Of a DNA stretch of 64,000 bases, positions 43,668 through 55,555 are shown one piece after another. The notes under the pieces were generated by a model. That model worked only from the letters and a program-made list of their open reading frames with translations. It did not search any database and was not told where the DNA came from. Each line of letters starts with the position of its first letter. The stretch's first letter is position 1. The DNA comes from Micrasema longulum (lineage: Eukaryota > Arthropoda > Insecta > Trichoptera > Brachycentridae), in the NCBI GenBank assembly GCA_022494885.1, contig JAGVSM010004003.1:62001-126000 (forward strand), in the 5' to 3' direction. Both the position numbers and the translations under genes were made by a program.

Positions 43668-43770
43668 GGTTGTGGTCCCGTGGCTAGTGTCACGGACTCA
43701 CGGATCAGAGGTCCGAAGATCAAACCCCACTCTACCTCGATCTATTCCATTTTCTTATAGTGAGTTAGGT
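43668..43770 (+). mobile_element. tRNA-derived SINE2, copy 2
   Basis: GGTTGTGGTCCCGTGGCTAG (box A-like), CGGACTCACGGATCAGAGG, AGATCAAACCCCACTCTACC (box B region, mutated), then CATTTTCTTATAGTGAGTTA. It aligns with the complement of 17990-18108 over the full length of that copy. Confidence 0.65.
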
Positions 43771-43800
43771 AGACAAACATAACCTGTAGCTAAATGGCTA

Positions 43801-43902
43801 TTTCTTTTAAGTTCAATGTGTACGTGTACATTCAACTTGAAATGAATAATATTTTTGTTACCTGTTATACTACGTACAAGTTGCACATTGAACTTAAAAG
43901 AA
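43801..43902. repeat. Short hairpin of 20-bp arms
   Basis: TTTCTTTTAAGTTCAATGTG at 43801-43820 is mirrored by CACATTGAACTTAAAAGAAA at 43883-43902, a perfect 20-bp inverted pair with a loop of about 60 bp. The loop has further partial pairing (ACGTGTACA / TACGTACAAG). It lies about 30 bp after SINE2. Confidence 0.6.
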
Positions 43903-45270
43903 AAAAAAACTGCTGTTTTTTTTGGTCTTTCTAAAAACAGTGATCATAGACAGTGGCAGTTTTGCTTTTGACTCTTTAATTATGTGGTTGGAAAAAAATT
44001 AAAAACTAAAAGGTTTGGCAGAAAATATTGAAAACTAATGTATTCCAACTAAAAAAGAGGTTTATTTTGTTTTTTTTGCATCTTGACTTAATTATTATTT
44101 AATACTATTCTGTTCATTATTTAATACATATTCAAATATTTTAACAAAAACTAAAGTTATTTGCTTTTACCAAAAATGAGTCAATATTTGAGTATAATGT
44201 GTTTTTGACAAATTTAAATACGCGCATAATGTTTTGTTTGTGATTTTTCAAGCATACAACTTAACTTACAAGCTCTTAAATTCAACAAAACTTTTTTTTA
44301 TCCCCCGATTCCAAGATTTTTGAATAATATTTAATAAACAACATCTTGTTATTAAATTGTTTTTTTTATAACAATTCGGAAATATTTTGATGCATTGAAG
44401 AAATGCTAGGGTTTTTAAATAACGTCGTTTATAACCACATCAAAAAAATGTTCAACTTTCTTTAAAAAAATGAATGTGAATTTCAATTTCTTGATGGTTT
44501 GTATATTTATTTTTATTTATTTATTATCATTATATTACATACACAAAATTATAATGTTTACAAAGTTGCTTTGACTGCCTAACTATGGTTATTAACCTTG
44601 TTCTAAAATAGTAAAAAAACATATAAAAAACAGTAATCAATATATAGAAACAGTTATAAAGATAGAGGACAAAGTAAAAAAAAAGTAAAAAATTAAGTAA
44701 AACATGGTAAAAAATGTAGTCAAAATAAAGTTATAATGTAGTAAAAACATAGTAATAATGTAGTAAAAAAACAAATCAAGAACAAAATAAAAACAAATTA
44801 TTAAATGTAGTGAAAACATAGTAAAAAACATATAAATATGTAAATAAAAATATTTTGAAACTCAGTAGAATGTGAAATAAAAACAGAATACTTAGTAAAA
44901 AAACATACTTAAAGTCACAGTTAAGAAATAAATGTATGTGTATAGCAAAAAGCATGTTTAAAAAAATTATATTTTATAATATTTTTCATTACTTCTAGTA
45001 ACTCGTATCATTTGTTTTATGTATATAAAAGGAGGATGATCAATCTTATCTTTTTCGTCTTAGTCGAGGAACGATAAAGTATAGGCGAATAACTCAAATA
45101 AAAACATTTTTTGTTCTATCTCAATTTTTCATGGAACACTTAATTTAAGATTTTTTTTTTGCAACTGGTCTCTACTTAAGTTAAGTTGAAAAATGATCAA
45201 ATTTAAATGACAATTGTGTTTTTGTTGAAATGAGCGAAACGGTTTCTTCTTCATAAAACTCATTTTATTA
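43903..45270. other. AT-rich stretch with a degenerate GTAGTAAAAACA repeat
   Basis: 44600-44830 is made of drifted variants of AATGTAGTAAAAACATAGTA on the plus strand, probably an old simple repeat. TTATTTTTATTTATTTATTA at about 44510 may be the complement of a retroposon tail. No gene is recognised. Confidence 0.4.
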
Positions 45271-45336
45271 ACTCGTATTCTGACAGAAAAGTAACAATTA
45301 TGTAAATAATTGTTACGTTTCTGTCAGAATACGAGT
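45271..45336. repeat. 66-bp near-perfect palindrome
   Basis: ACTCGTATTCTGACAGAAAA begins the left arm and TTTCTGTCAGAATACGAGT ends the right arm. With the inner GTAACAATTA / TAATTGTTAC the arms are about 30 bp with one mismatch, and the loop is about 6 bases (TGTAAA). It is possibly a minimal MITE or the two ends of a collapsed element. Confidence 0.7.
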
Positions 45337-47789
45337 AGAAAAACGTATACATAAATACGTTTTTGTAAAAATAAACTTTATGAATATTTTATTACAAACT
45401 TTTTTTTTTTTAAATAATGATCTGCCAAACCACAATTTTAGAGGTGTCTCAGCAGGTAGTAAGGAGAGGATATGGAATAAAGTAAGCAAGAATATCTTAT
45501 TTTAGGACTGAAAATGTGAAAACATAAAATTATCACAGTTTAAAAATATTAACATCATTTGTATATAATGTGTAAATTAAAGATTAAATCATCACGCAAA
45601 CAAATAAAGTTTGTCTAAATTAGTCAAAAACTTATGTTTTCATACAAGTTATAATACTAATTCAGACAGTTCCACTTATTTATTTGACCAATTGGCGCTT
45701 TACCCTCTAACAGATATCATCAGACCGTGAATATTTTAAGAAGTAAAAAGTATTTACACAAAACAACCTATTATCATAAGGACATTTTACGAAATCGAAA
45801 CCGATACTTAACCATATTTATAATAAATTTCATTCCATGAAGTGCGCTTAAAAAAAAAATCGTTTTATTCTATGATAATCATAATCAAATATTTACATCT
45901 GTATTTATTCAAACATTACTTATAACTATTGCACACTTACTGTCCTAATTTATAATGTGTTAACGGTTCTATTGTATGTTCACTAACATTGACTAATAAA
46001 TATTCAATACTTATTTCATATCAAACCTAGTATTTTTTGCACATACATATTTATAATATTTACATTTAATTTAGTACGTATTTACACTTTTCTAATATTT
46101 GTATGTTTTTCGGGCTTTCTTTAAACAATTTCATTTCGTTGAGCATAAAACAGTTCTGGGACATGGCTTTTGATTTATTTTTCAGATTAATACTTATTGA
46201 TCCTTTTGTTGCATAGTAATGAAAAACTTCATAATTTTTAAGGTTGTTTTCGAAATCTCTCGGCTAATATCCTTTATTTAAAAAAAAAATAATTATGATA
46301 ATTTTGGGTAACTTAAACATGAGTTGATTACGTTGGGTCCTTGAATTGGCATTCTCCAGACTTTTATTTTGGACTTAACTCTTACAATAAGTATTTATCT
46401 TTAAAAAAATAGATTTATTGTGAAAGATTGATCACTTTCATATTGAATGATTTATTTGATATTATTTTAATTATCTAAATAATTTATGAAACTTTATTTG
46501 TTTAAGAAAAAAATTAATTGCGTTTTGAAAATGACAAAAATAGAACATTCATATGTACGTAAAAGTTGCGTCGGAATTGGAAAAGCTAACACTTTAAAGT
46601 TATTATGAACGCTAGTAGTTTTAATTTACCTCACTTTTTGCCATCGTGAATTATTTTAATTAAATGGGCTTGAATTTATTTAGCACGTTTCAATTCTGGA
46701 TTACAAACTTTAATTAAGTGAAATGAATTATTGCCATCTCCATTTAATGTCTAAAACCCTTCATTTTTGTTTCGACATAATTGCGTAAGTTATATTTACT
46801 TTATCATATTTTTTAAGGGTCACAGAGAAAATTAGTCAGTGCAATTATTTTAACTTTCAAAAACTTAAAAAAAGATCATGCATTTTGAAATAGCAATTCC
46901 TTGCCATCTCTATTGTTACTTCGATTTCCAAATGGCGATCTTACTTATCGTTGAGCCACTATTCCAAATAGTTATTTTGTATCGATGGACTTTTTTATTT
47001 CTTCCGAAGAGAATTGGAAAAAATATACATCCTTTTTGGACTCCATAACGATGGTCGATGTCCATTATTTTGATCAGCAAATCCGTTTGACAAAAATGTT
47101 ATTTTTGGGACCCATGATACCCAATCGTTTACTGAAATACTGTACTTAAAAGAAATACTGTATTTTAAATTATAAATTTTACTGCGCGTGATTTGGCATT
47201 TAATGCCAAGAATGAAATTTTTCCGCAGTTTTGTTTATGATACCACTAAAATTATATTCAATGCCGACATCGAATACGAAGATTTTAAGTAGCATCTTAT
47301 CTAGTTCTGAATTTGATTTTAATGTAAACGTAAGGTAAAAAGCCAGCTTTACATTGGTAAATCGATACAAAGGGTAGCAGAACCATGATAGTCATCTCAA
47401 CGACTAGTAGTGCTATTTATGTCTATTTGGGTTGTTTTCGATTACGAAGTTGTTATGCACTATGATTGTTGTGAAGATCGGTACTAACGCTTTTATATGG
47501 TTGACTGTGGTTTATTATTAATTACTACTATAACTAAGTTGAGCTCTAACTATACGACTGTTTGCTAAGAGATACAAATATAGAATTCCTTGCCAAGTTG
47601 TGTGGGCATGCAGACGACTGTAGATATATTTTTGTCCTTAATAATTTACCTACATTCCTTACGGAAATCCTTGTGATTTCTTTGACTCACGTCGCGGTTA
47701 TTATTCTTGTAAATCAGCTATTTAAAAAGTTCTGTTTCGCTAATCTTATGTCCTCTTTACACAAATCTCTTTATTTCTGATATTTATAT
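45337..47789. other. AT-rich unassigned stretch
   Basis: No gene or recognised repeat copy. 47330-47560 is slightly richer in G and C. The 72-codon frame at 47562-47780 has no motif. Confidence 0.5.
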
Positions 47790-49300
47790 TTTTTTATTTA
47801 TTTATTGGGGATATCAACAGTAATACATGTAACAAAAATACAACAAATAAAATATACAGAGAATAAAACCAATGACAGATATCCACAGAAATACATTAAA
47901 TACACGTACAATACATACTAGTGTGTTTGTGTGAGTGTAAGTGAGTGAGAGGCTGGGTGTTATATTGGAATGAGGGTGGACATGTGTGTAAATATTACAC
48001 AAGTGTCAAGTGTCGAAAATATAAATCTATTTAAAATATTAAGAATTAGAGATAAAATATAATAAAATAAAATAATCTAAAATAAGATTTTATTATTGAA
48101 ACTAAGTATAAGACAAAAAAGTATGTTTTAAGACGCGCATTTTAAATGTTATTTTTTTACAATCAAATGGATCAATAAGGGGAAAGATCAAATTATATTC
48201 ACTAGCAAAACGTAAAAGTGGAAAGTTCTGGGCATAGATCGTACGAACTGCTGGCACATGAAATAAAGAGGTAGACGTGTGACGGGTGCGGTAGCCGGGG
48301 ACATTTAATGATAATTCCGACAAAAGAGCCGGACTATCAAGGCGTCCACTAAGTATGTCATGAAGCACCCCCATGTCCAACAGTAGACGGCGATCTTCTA
48401 AAGTAAGCAAGTGGTGTTTTTTGCAGGAAGACATATAATATTGAATAATTATAAGAATATTTTTGCCTTTTACGTGCAATTTATTACGTTAACGAATTGT
48501 TTGTACTAAAGTACTGGTTTTCCGTGGAGTGAATTACATTTTTTTGTGACAGATGTTTTTTTGTGAGCGTGTGTTTGTTTATGTATTGAATCGATGTTGT
48601 CATGAATGCGTCAATTTCTCTATCTACGTTATTCTCCACAAAAAATTTTCTCATCATTTCATTTTCTATATTATTTGTTAATTCAGAGTATATTATTTTT
48701 GTAATGCGAAATATTTTTTTCCTTTGTAATATGAGATTCGGATTTGGTACATATGGCAATTGTGTGATGATCTGTTTTATTAGACTGAAAAGTAAAAGTA
48801 TCAAAACTATTTATTCCTTTTGTTTTAATATGATCAATACATGTATTACTTTGCTCTCTTGTAGTCGTATTTGAGATGAAATTTAGATCTTGTTCACCGA
48901 GAAAACAAGAATATTCATTTGCTTGATGGTGTTTATTGATCATCATGTTTATGTTGATGTCTCCAATAGCAATCTGTCTCATGTCATTGAGTATAGTATG
49001 AAGTGAGTCGAGAAATGGTTGAATATTAAGAAAAGATGGTGACTTATATAAGCCAGGATTGTCAGCACATGTTGTTTTTGGGCAATTAGCTTGAGAGAGT
49101 AACATTTCTTCCACATTGACAAAAAATCCTTGCTTAACATATACAATTATACCACCGCCTCTATTCATACATTTAACCGAATTAAGCTCAATATAGTTAT
49201 TAATCATTTTTGATTAAAAGCACTCATTTATCCAACACTCAGTGAGGATAATTTTATCGAATTTTAAAATTAGCCAGTATATATATTTTTTTATATTTGT
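47790..49300 (-). mobile_element. Jockey/CR1-like LINE with endonuclease, RT core deleted
   Basis: The minus-strand frame 48683-49207 is an apurinic-type endonuclease domain: GGGIIVYVKQ (17-26), the GDININM motif (82-88), NTCIDHIKTK (121-130) and the KTDHHTI ending (144-150) with the catalytic His. Upstream, near 49240-49290, KIILTECWINE extends it. 48484-48640 continues into the linker. 48102-48479 then gives the LINE C-terminus: LTLEDRRLLLDMGVLHDILS, NVPGYRTRHTSTSLFHVPAV and RTIYAQNFPL. The whole reverse-transcriptase palm, which should lie between them, is missing, so this is an internal deletion. The 3' UTR (47790-48100) has GTGTGAGTGTAAGTGAGTGA and ends at an AATAAATAAA tail. Confidence 0.8.
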
Positions 49301-49568
49301 TTCCGTACTCCTTATATTTTAGTGAATTATTTTTAAATTGTACGTACACCAATCGTATTTTTTTATTTCATGGTTATCCATTATTATTTTATTATTGTTT
49401 TACATTTTCTCTAAAAACTTCTCATTACTGTCCTCCACAATAAAATATTTTAAAAATATGTACCGCGTTTTTGAAATATTCCTGTGTTGGAGAGAATAAA
49501 ATTATGGTAATTATAATTTGGATGATTGTGTAAAAAAACTCATGTATATGTGTATATATATATATATT

Positions 49569-49876
49569 GTTGGCCTCCGTGGTGTAGTGGTCAAGAGGTT
49601 TGACTTACAGACGGAAGGTTCCGGGTTCAATTCCCAGTGAATGTTTGTATGTTTATTTATATTTGTTTTTATTTCTTTTATAATCATTTTAAATTTACTT
49701 ACTCTGTATTCGTTCTTTTTTTTCTTCTTTCCCTGTTTTCCTATCCCACTTTCTTTCGCCCCTGGTTAACTGTACCTTTTGTTTCTATGTGAAATTGGTC
49801 TTTTTATTTTTTGTTATTCTGTATTAATTGTTTATAAATATGACTGTTGGTTTCATGAAATTAAATAAAATAAGGT
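49569..49876 (+). mobile_element. tRNA-derived SINE3 with AATAAA-type tail
   Basis: GGCCTCCGTGGTGTAGTGGT (box A, about 49572-49591) and GGGTTCAATTCCC (box B, 49623-49635) form a good tRNA-like promoter. The body runs through CCCCTGGTTAACTGTACC and GTGAAATTGGTC to TTTCATGAAATTAAATAAAA. It is preceded by an imperfect (TA)n run (49551-49568). The 3' half recurs at 26020-26206. Confidence 0.7.
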
Positions 49877-50399
49877 TTTTTCCATATTTTAATTCAAATG
49901 CAAGAAAACGTATTATTTTACATTATATTACTTTGTAGTTTTTATTCCGCATGTTAATCCGTCCCAATATTATTACCATCAATATTCGTTTAGTACGGGT
50001 AACATTCCAGAGTAAGGTATAAGTAGTTAAGTGTATTGAAGTTTGTCGGAATCTGCTTTTGACGTTAATTATTGAGCTAACGTAAATACCTGCATAATTT
50101 ACTGTACACATGCTAACAGGAGTGCACCTGAGCGAACGAAATATTTATCACCTCACTTTTCAACTTTTGCGGGATGTGCTTTGCATAAATACCTCAAATA
50201 GCTCACGAACAATAAATTAGATTATTTCTACTGTGTACGATGGCTAAATTATCTCATTTTTTAACCATAATTGAAGTTAATTTACGAGTATTTTATTTAT
50301 TGAAATAAACAAATAAATATATTTTTTAAAAATTAAATATAAACCATGTATGTTTAATATTTAAAGCATTAACTTTGTAATTTATTATGTAAATAAAAG
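49877..50399. other. AT-rich unassigned stretch
   Basis: Nothing recognised. Confidence 0.5.
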
Positions 50400-50540
50400 A
50401 CAAGTGATATTTTGATCAACAAATTTGGAAAACCTAGTTACCGGTTTTATCGTTTTCCTGACATCTTCAAGACTGGTATCTTTATCAAGGAGTTCAATGT
50501 ATTTATTTAAAACAAAACTAAGGATAGATAATTCAAAATT
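50400..50540. repeat. Dispersed repeat, copy 2 (pairs with 32866-33000)
   Basis: CAAATTTGGAAAACCTAGTT, ACCGGTTTTATCG, CTTCAAGACTGGTATCTTTA, GTTCAATGTATTT and AATTCAAAATTATA keep the order and orientation of the copy at 32.9 kb. No coding content. Confidence 0.5.
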
Positions 50541-51550
50541 ATATGAAGGTAAATTGTTTTAGACACGCATAAAAGAACACATACAATCATGATATAATAA
50601 TAAAGATGATTGAAATTTTGACAATCATTTAATAGAAAATAACCAATCGGAAGATCTGTAATTTTTATTTTTATTTCAATGGTATAATTATACATTTTTA
50701 CAATTTTAAAAAAAAATCTCACTTGTTATATTTTTACTAAAACTAGAATTTCTCCAAGTCATTTTTTGTAGCTTGTTAGAACAGATAGAACAATCTCTGA
50801 CGTCGCACGCGGAGTTATATCAGAAAAACAAAACTTTAAAAAATCATAGCGCTGATAAAATGATACATAAAAATAAAAATCAGGCTTAGTTTAATATTCT
50901 ATTAACAGATAAAAAAAATTAAAAAAGACACTGAACTTCCTGATAACGTCTTCAAAATATTGATCAATAACATAACTTTTCTTACGAAAAATTGAAGACA
51001 TCGTTCTACAAACATCAAATGTCCAAAATTTCCAAAACGATGTTATTGGATTTTATAATTCCCTATGTATAAGTTTATGCTACAATTCTTCCAAAATATT
51101 TCTAAAAAAATTAAACGTGCCACAAAATCAATCTTAAAAAATTATGTTTTAATGCAAACAACTATTGTCTCCATCAATTTGTGTGAATGAACAGAAAATA
51201 TTTTTTAATTAGCATTTATACACCACTATGTAACCCCACTATCACTCATTGTTTGTCAGTTCAAAGGGTGTTCTAGATAGTCTATTATATATTTTAGCGG
51301 TGTTTACTGATTATTTTGACAAATAAAAATATAAAAAATTCACTACCACACAAGTTTCTGAAAAAAAAGGCTATTTTTATTACAACCATTAGTAATAATT
51401 TCTTCATAGTTTGCAGTGGAAACCACAAAAAACCAAATATTTTCTTTAAAAGCAAATGATCACGTACATTTAAATAATATTTAAATATAAATTCAAGTAT
51501 ATGGCACCCCGAGTATATGGTCATCTCAATTTGGTACAAGATTACAACAC
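50541..51550. other. AT-rich unassigned stretch
   Basis: Nothing recognised. The 81-codon minus frame at 51294-51539 is hydrophobic without a motif. Confidence 0.5.
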
Positions 51551-51725
51551 CAGGGGCCCTACTTATAAACTTAGTTTAAAGTTACGCTTAGGTATAGTGG
51601 TAGAATAACGACAGCATTTGCATCCTTATTCTAAGACTAAAATAAAAATGGTCTTTTCATCCGTTTTCTACCGTATTCTATGTCTAGACGTAATTTTATA
51701 CCAGGTTTATAAGTAAAGCTCTAGA
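51551..51725. mobile_element. About 175-bp MITE with long imperfect inverted repeats
   Basis: The left end CAGGGGCCCTACTTATAAAC, TTAGTTTAAAGTTACG is matched, with about 30 percent differences, by the complement of the right end, CTAGAGCTTTACTTATAAAC, CTGGTATAAAATTACG. Inside, GGTATAGTGG...ACCGTATTCTATG adds further pairing. The core GCCCTACTTATAAAC is typical of small inverted-repeat elements. A target-site duplication is not clear. No coding content. Confidence 0.6.
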
Positions 51726-53164
51726 TTTACTAGTATGGAAGGGCAAGATGTTCCTAGATATTGTAATATATATGGCTAAAGGACACCGCAATACCTTTAA
51801 TATGTAACATGTTTACAAACAATATTAGTTTAATACGGGAGTGAGATGTTTGTTCAAATTGTGGCTAACGGATTTTTCTTTTCAATAAATAAGAGTTTTA
51901 ATTTGTAATATGAAAATAAATTATAAAATTTGGTGTAGTGTGTAAGGTTTTTTTTAAAATTAAGTTCATATTACTGAAGGTTAAGTATGAAACAATCGAA
52001 GCAATATATAAGAGTTTGCTGGCGAGTTGTATTTTTGCTGATCAGAAAGTCTTGAATTTTGAGATTATTTAGTAAATATTTTTGAAAAAAAATGTTTTAG
52101 TTCTGTATTTTTCAAGTTTGATTTTCAAGCACTAAAAGCATATTTATGATTTTATTTCATTCGAAAACATATAAAACCATAGTAAAGCTATGGTATTTAG
52201 TTCAAACGTTCTCCTGAAAAATTGATAGTTCGTGACATTTGAGGTTTTTAAACAAAGTTTTAAATTTTTTTATCATTCTAGTAATCACATTGATACAATT
52301 AACTTAATTTATTGGTTTCAGTTTAGTGGCGAAAATTGGTGTTCATTAAAGAAAATAATACAATGTGTTTTATTTGCAGAACAGTGAATAAGGTATCTTT
52401 TACAAAAAAATAGATAAAATTCTAAGCAAATAATATATGGTACTGTCTATCCAAACTAGGTATTGTAAATGAATACCTGTTTTGAGGTTCGCAGCATTTA
52501 ACGTTTTTTTATAAAAAACAGCAAGTTTTTTAGTCTTAGCAATGTCTAGAGATAATATATTTATAGAAATCTCATTAAAATGAAAATTTGACAAAAAAAT
52601 ATGGTACTAAAAAACACTGACTAAGTGTACGAAACCTAAAAAAATATATGGAAAAAAACTCAAAAAATATATAAACTGGTGGAAAAGTCTAGTGATATAA
52701 AATATGAAATTTCAAAAATATATGTATTTTGGAGAATATGAATAACTCTGAGAAAAAAAAATGTTTAATGACAAACAAACTCTTAATTGCTGCTCCAACT
52801 GGCTCCTTTCTATTTTAAAAAGGCAGTCTTATGTACGAATTATAAATTTGTTTCCAGATAAACATGATTTTTTTGTTGGAGCATTTTTTATACACAAGGG
52901 CCCTTAAAAATTGGATGCCTTCAGGCATAAGAAGTTTTCACTTGTGGAATATTTTGTTTGCCTTCGGTTTAAGATCTGGTGTTTTTAGTATGGGAACCTG
53001 AATGTCTTCCTTTATGTTGATTCATTTTTCCATTTTTAGCTTAAAGCAAGTGCAGCTAGAGATGCAATGTAGAAGTCTGGAAAAGAACCTAGAAGATATT
53101 GCAACATAAATAAGTCATAACGTGCGAGGTAATATCATAAATGGTAAAAATAGTAAAGGTAATT
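51726..53164. other. AT-rich unassigned stretch
   Basis: No gene recognised. 52890-53110 is slightly less AT-rich, without a recognisable translation. Confidence 0.5.
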
Positions 53165-53360
53165 GTTAAAATAAATAAAAATAGGACACAAATGCCGAAC
53201 ACTCTCAAAGTGGAACGGAGGGTCTGTTGATGTCTGTCAATAGTCCGGCTTCTCCTGAATGAGTTTTCTGTGGTTTCCTCTTCTTAAAGCAAATGCGGAG
53301 AAGTTCCTGAACAAAGCCATAGCCGATTATCCCACCAGATCCTCACATTAAAGTTAGAAT
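53165..53360 (-). repeat. Interspersed repeat 3' end, copy 2
   Basis: Complement of the 6235-6540 repeat: GTCAATAGTCCGGCTTCTCC, TGAATGAGTTTTCTGTGG, AAGCAAATGCGGAGAAGTTC. The AATAAATAAAAATA at its left edge is the tail. It has fewer oddities than the copy at 6.3 kb, and the two copies allow an approximate consensus. Confidence 0.55.
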
Positions 53361-53999
53361 AATAAGATGGAACATACATTTTGCAGTTTATATAAACCTT
53401 GTATACAATAATCAAGGCAAAATATAAGCAACTCTCGTTAAAAAAAAAGCATTTTTTCTCAAAGTGTCTTTACATACCATTGTACGCGTATAAATTGGCT
53501 TCTCAAAATAAAGGTTTTTTTAATATAACCAAATAAAAATTGCCTATTGCCCCTTTATTAATTCGATTGCTTATTTTAACTTGTACAGCCATACATTCAA
53601 AATCCTCTTCAAACAATTAATTTTTTCTCAATGGCATCTTGAGTTTATTTTTATTTATGGTGTTGTAAAATTCACTATTACATTACAAAGTAAACACTTT
53701 TTCCACCCTAAATAATGTTCAAACAGTAAATGATTATTTTCTTATCGTTATAATATATATGTAAAAATTTGAAAAATTTTTGTTTCTGCACTACATTTGT
53801 CATTTTACCACGTTCACCACTTTGTAGCTTTTGTAGGTAGAACTTCTCTTTGTTTCCTATACAATTTAAATGTCAAAGAGGCCGAACTCGGAACAGAAAC
53901 CTTAGGAAACGGTACTTACGTATAGGGATTATTGGGAATAGAGATGGGATGCAAAGACATATTTCTTAACATCCTAATCGATATCAAATCATGTTTGAA
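53361..53999. other. AT-rich unassigned stretch
   Basis: Nothing recognised. Confidence 0.5.
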
Positions 54000-54120
54000 C
54001 AGAGATGAAGCTGTTGAGAATATCAAAGACTTAATATTTACATAGCTTGTAATCTGTAATCGGCTGATTTTATTGATCACTTTACATACTGCGTAACATT
54101 CAAAATTCTGCCTGCATGTC
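54000..54120 (+). repeat. Family A diverged fragment (module D)
   Basis: ACAGAGATGAAGCTGTTGAG, TTTACATAGCTTGTAATCTG, CACTTTACATACTGCGTAAC and ATTCAAAATTCTGCC follow module D in order, with many substitutions. It is one of the most diverged copies. Confidence 0.45.
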
Positions 54121-54646
54121 GATAGTTATCTTCGATTTTCACCCTTGGCGTTTTATGATTCCCTGTTTTGCTTTGAATGAGAGTGAGCCCATTACAAAAA
54201 TAAAAGTATGGAGAAAACGTATGACATGTATTGTTGAAAAAAGCTTTAAATTTATAGGACTAGTGAGATTAGATTGGTTTCCAAAGTAGACAATGGCGAG
54301 AATTTCCGAGTCTCAATTTTTTTTTTAACCTTATGCATTCTCATCAGATTGATTGATAAAATATATCATATTAGGGAAAAATTTGTCTACGATGATTTGG
54401 ACATACCCAAATATGGTTAGCGCGTTCCTTTACCATGTTTGATTTTCTAGGCTCGATTTTTTCAAAGATCAACATAAAATGGTGGTGCAATTTTTTTAAA
54501 TATATATATTTGAGTTTATGAGTTATTTTACCCTGCAAAATTTCATTGTTCTTGGACTGGTACCTCTCGCTTTTACTTTTACTTTAATGTATTCAATGAT
54601 CAGAGGCTGATGATAACTGTTTTTTAAGATTTATTTTAGATTCAAA
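54121..54646. other. AT-rich unassigned stretch
   Basis: No gene. TTGGACTGGTACCTCTCGCT at about 54553 looks like a stray SINE1 body fragment. Confidence 0.4.
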
Positions 54647-54893
54647 CCTATTATCATCATCATTTCTTTTTTGCACCTAATGGTGCATAGGGCACTACAT
54701 TGGTAACCAATTGCAGCTATTTTGATCATTTTCGTTGCATGAAAGTAAAATGATCAGTCTTATGCTTCAGGTACAAGACTATGAAATATTCTAGTTTGAA
54801 AACACTACTTTTTAATAAATATTTCATATCAATCATGTTGGGAATCGAACCCGAGACCTCTTGCATGGATGGTAAACGCACTGATCATTATTA
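54647..54893 (-). mobile_element. tRNA-derived SINE1, near full length
   Basis: Starts TATCATCATCATTTC (tail complement), then TTGCACCTAATGGTGCATAG, GCACTACATTGGTAACCAAT, AAAATGATCAGTCTTATGCT, TCAGGTACAAGACTATGAAA, AATCATGTTGGGAATCGAAC (box B complement) and GCACTGATCATTATTAAAAA at the worn box A end. Confidence 0.8.
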
Positions 54894-55555
54894 AAAAAGG
54901 CCGATTCATATCTATATTTACTTTTAATTTAATTCTTAACTAACTTTTAATACACTGCAAAATAAACCAGTAAAACGCTGTGAATACTCCTTTTTTTATT
55001 TCGATTCAATAAAATTGCATTAGAAAAAACATATTTTATTTACTATATATCACTTTTGTTATATTATGACAAATAAATATTTTCGGGTCCGTTAATCAAA
55101 GTCAAATAAAACTTACGTATTTCTTGTTTTTGTTAAACTCTAAGTGACAACAAGAAATATGTTGATCAAATAAAAAAAAGTTGAAACGCTGTTACCACTT
55201 TGAAAATTGATGTTCCTATATTTTCGTTCGATTTTGCATCCCTAATTTGGAAACTAAAGTTACCTAACCAAGTTTGAAGCATAGCTTAAGCCATGTCATA
55301 AGGTTCAAGATTGAAGGCACAGCCCCTTGATCGTGACAAATAGTACAATTACTCTTAAACGTGGCCTAATCCGAGTTCAAAGCTTTTAACCTACAATTTA
55401 TCATATGAAAACATTATTTCCATCGTAAAAATATATAAAAATGAAGAAAAAAATATTTAATACAAACCTTTAAAGTTGTCGTTTTTTATAGAAAAATTGC
55501 ACTTTTTTGTATGAAAATTACGTATTGAATCAGTCAAAATATTATCCCATACTAT
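54894..55555. other. AT-rich unassigned stretch
   Basis: No gene. 55230-55400 is less AT-rich and unassigned. Confidence 0.45.
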
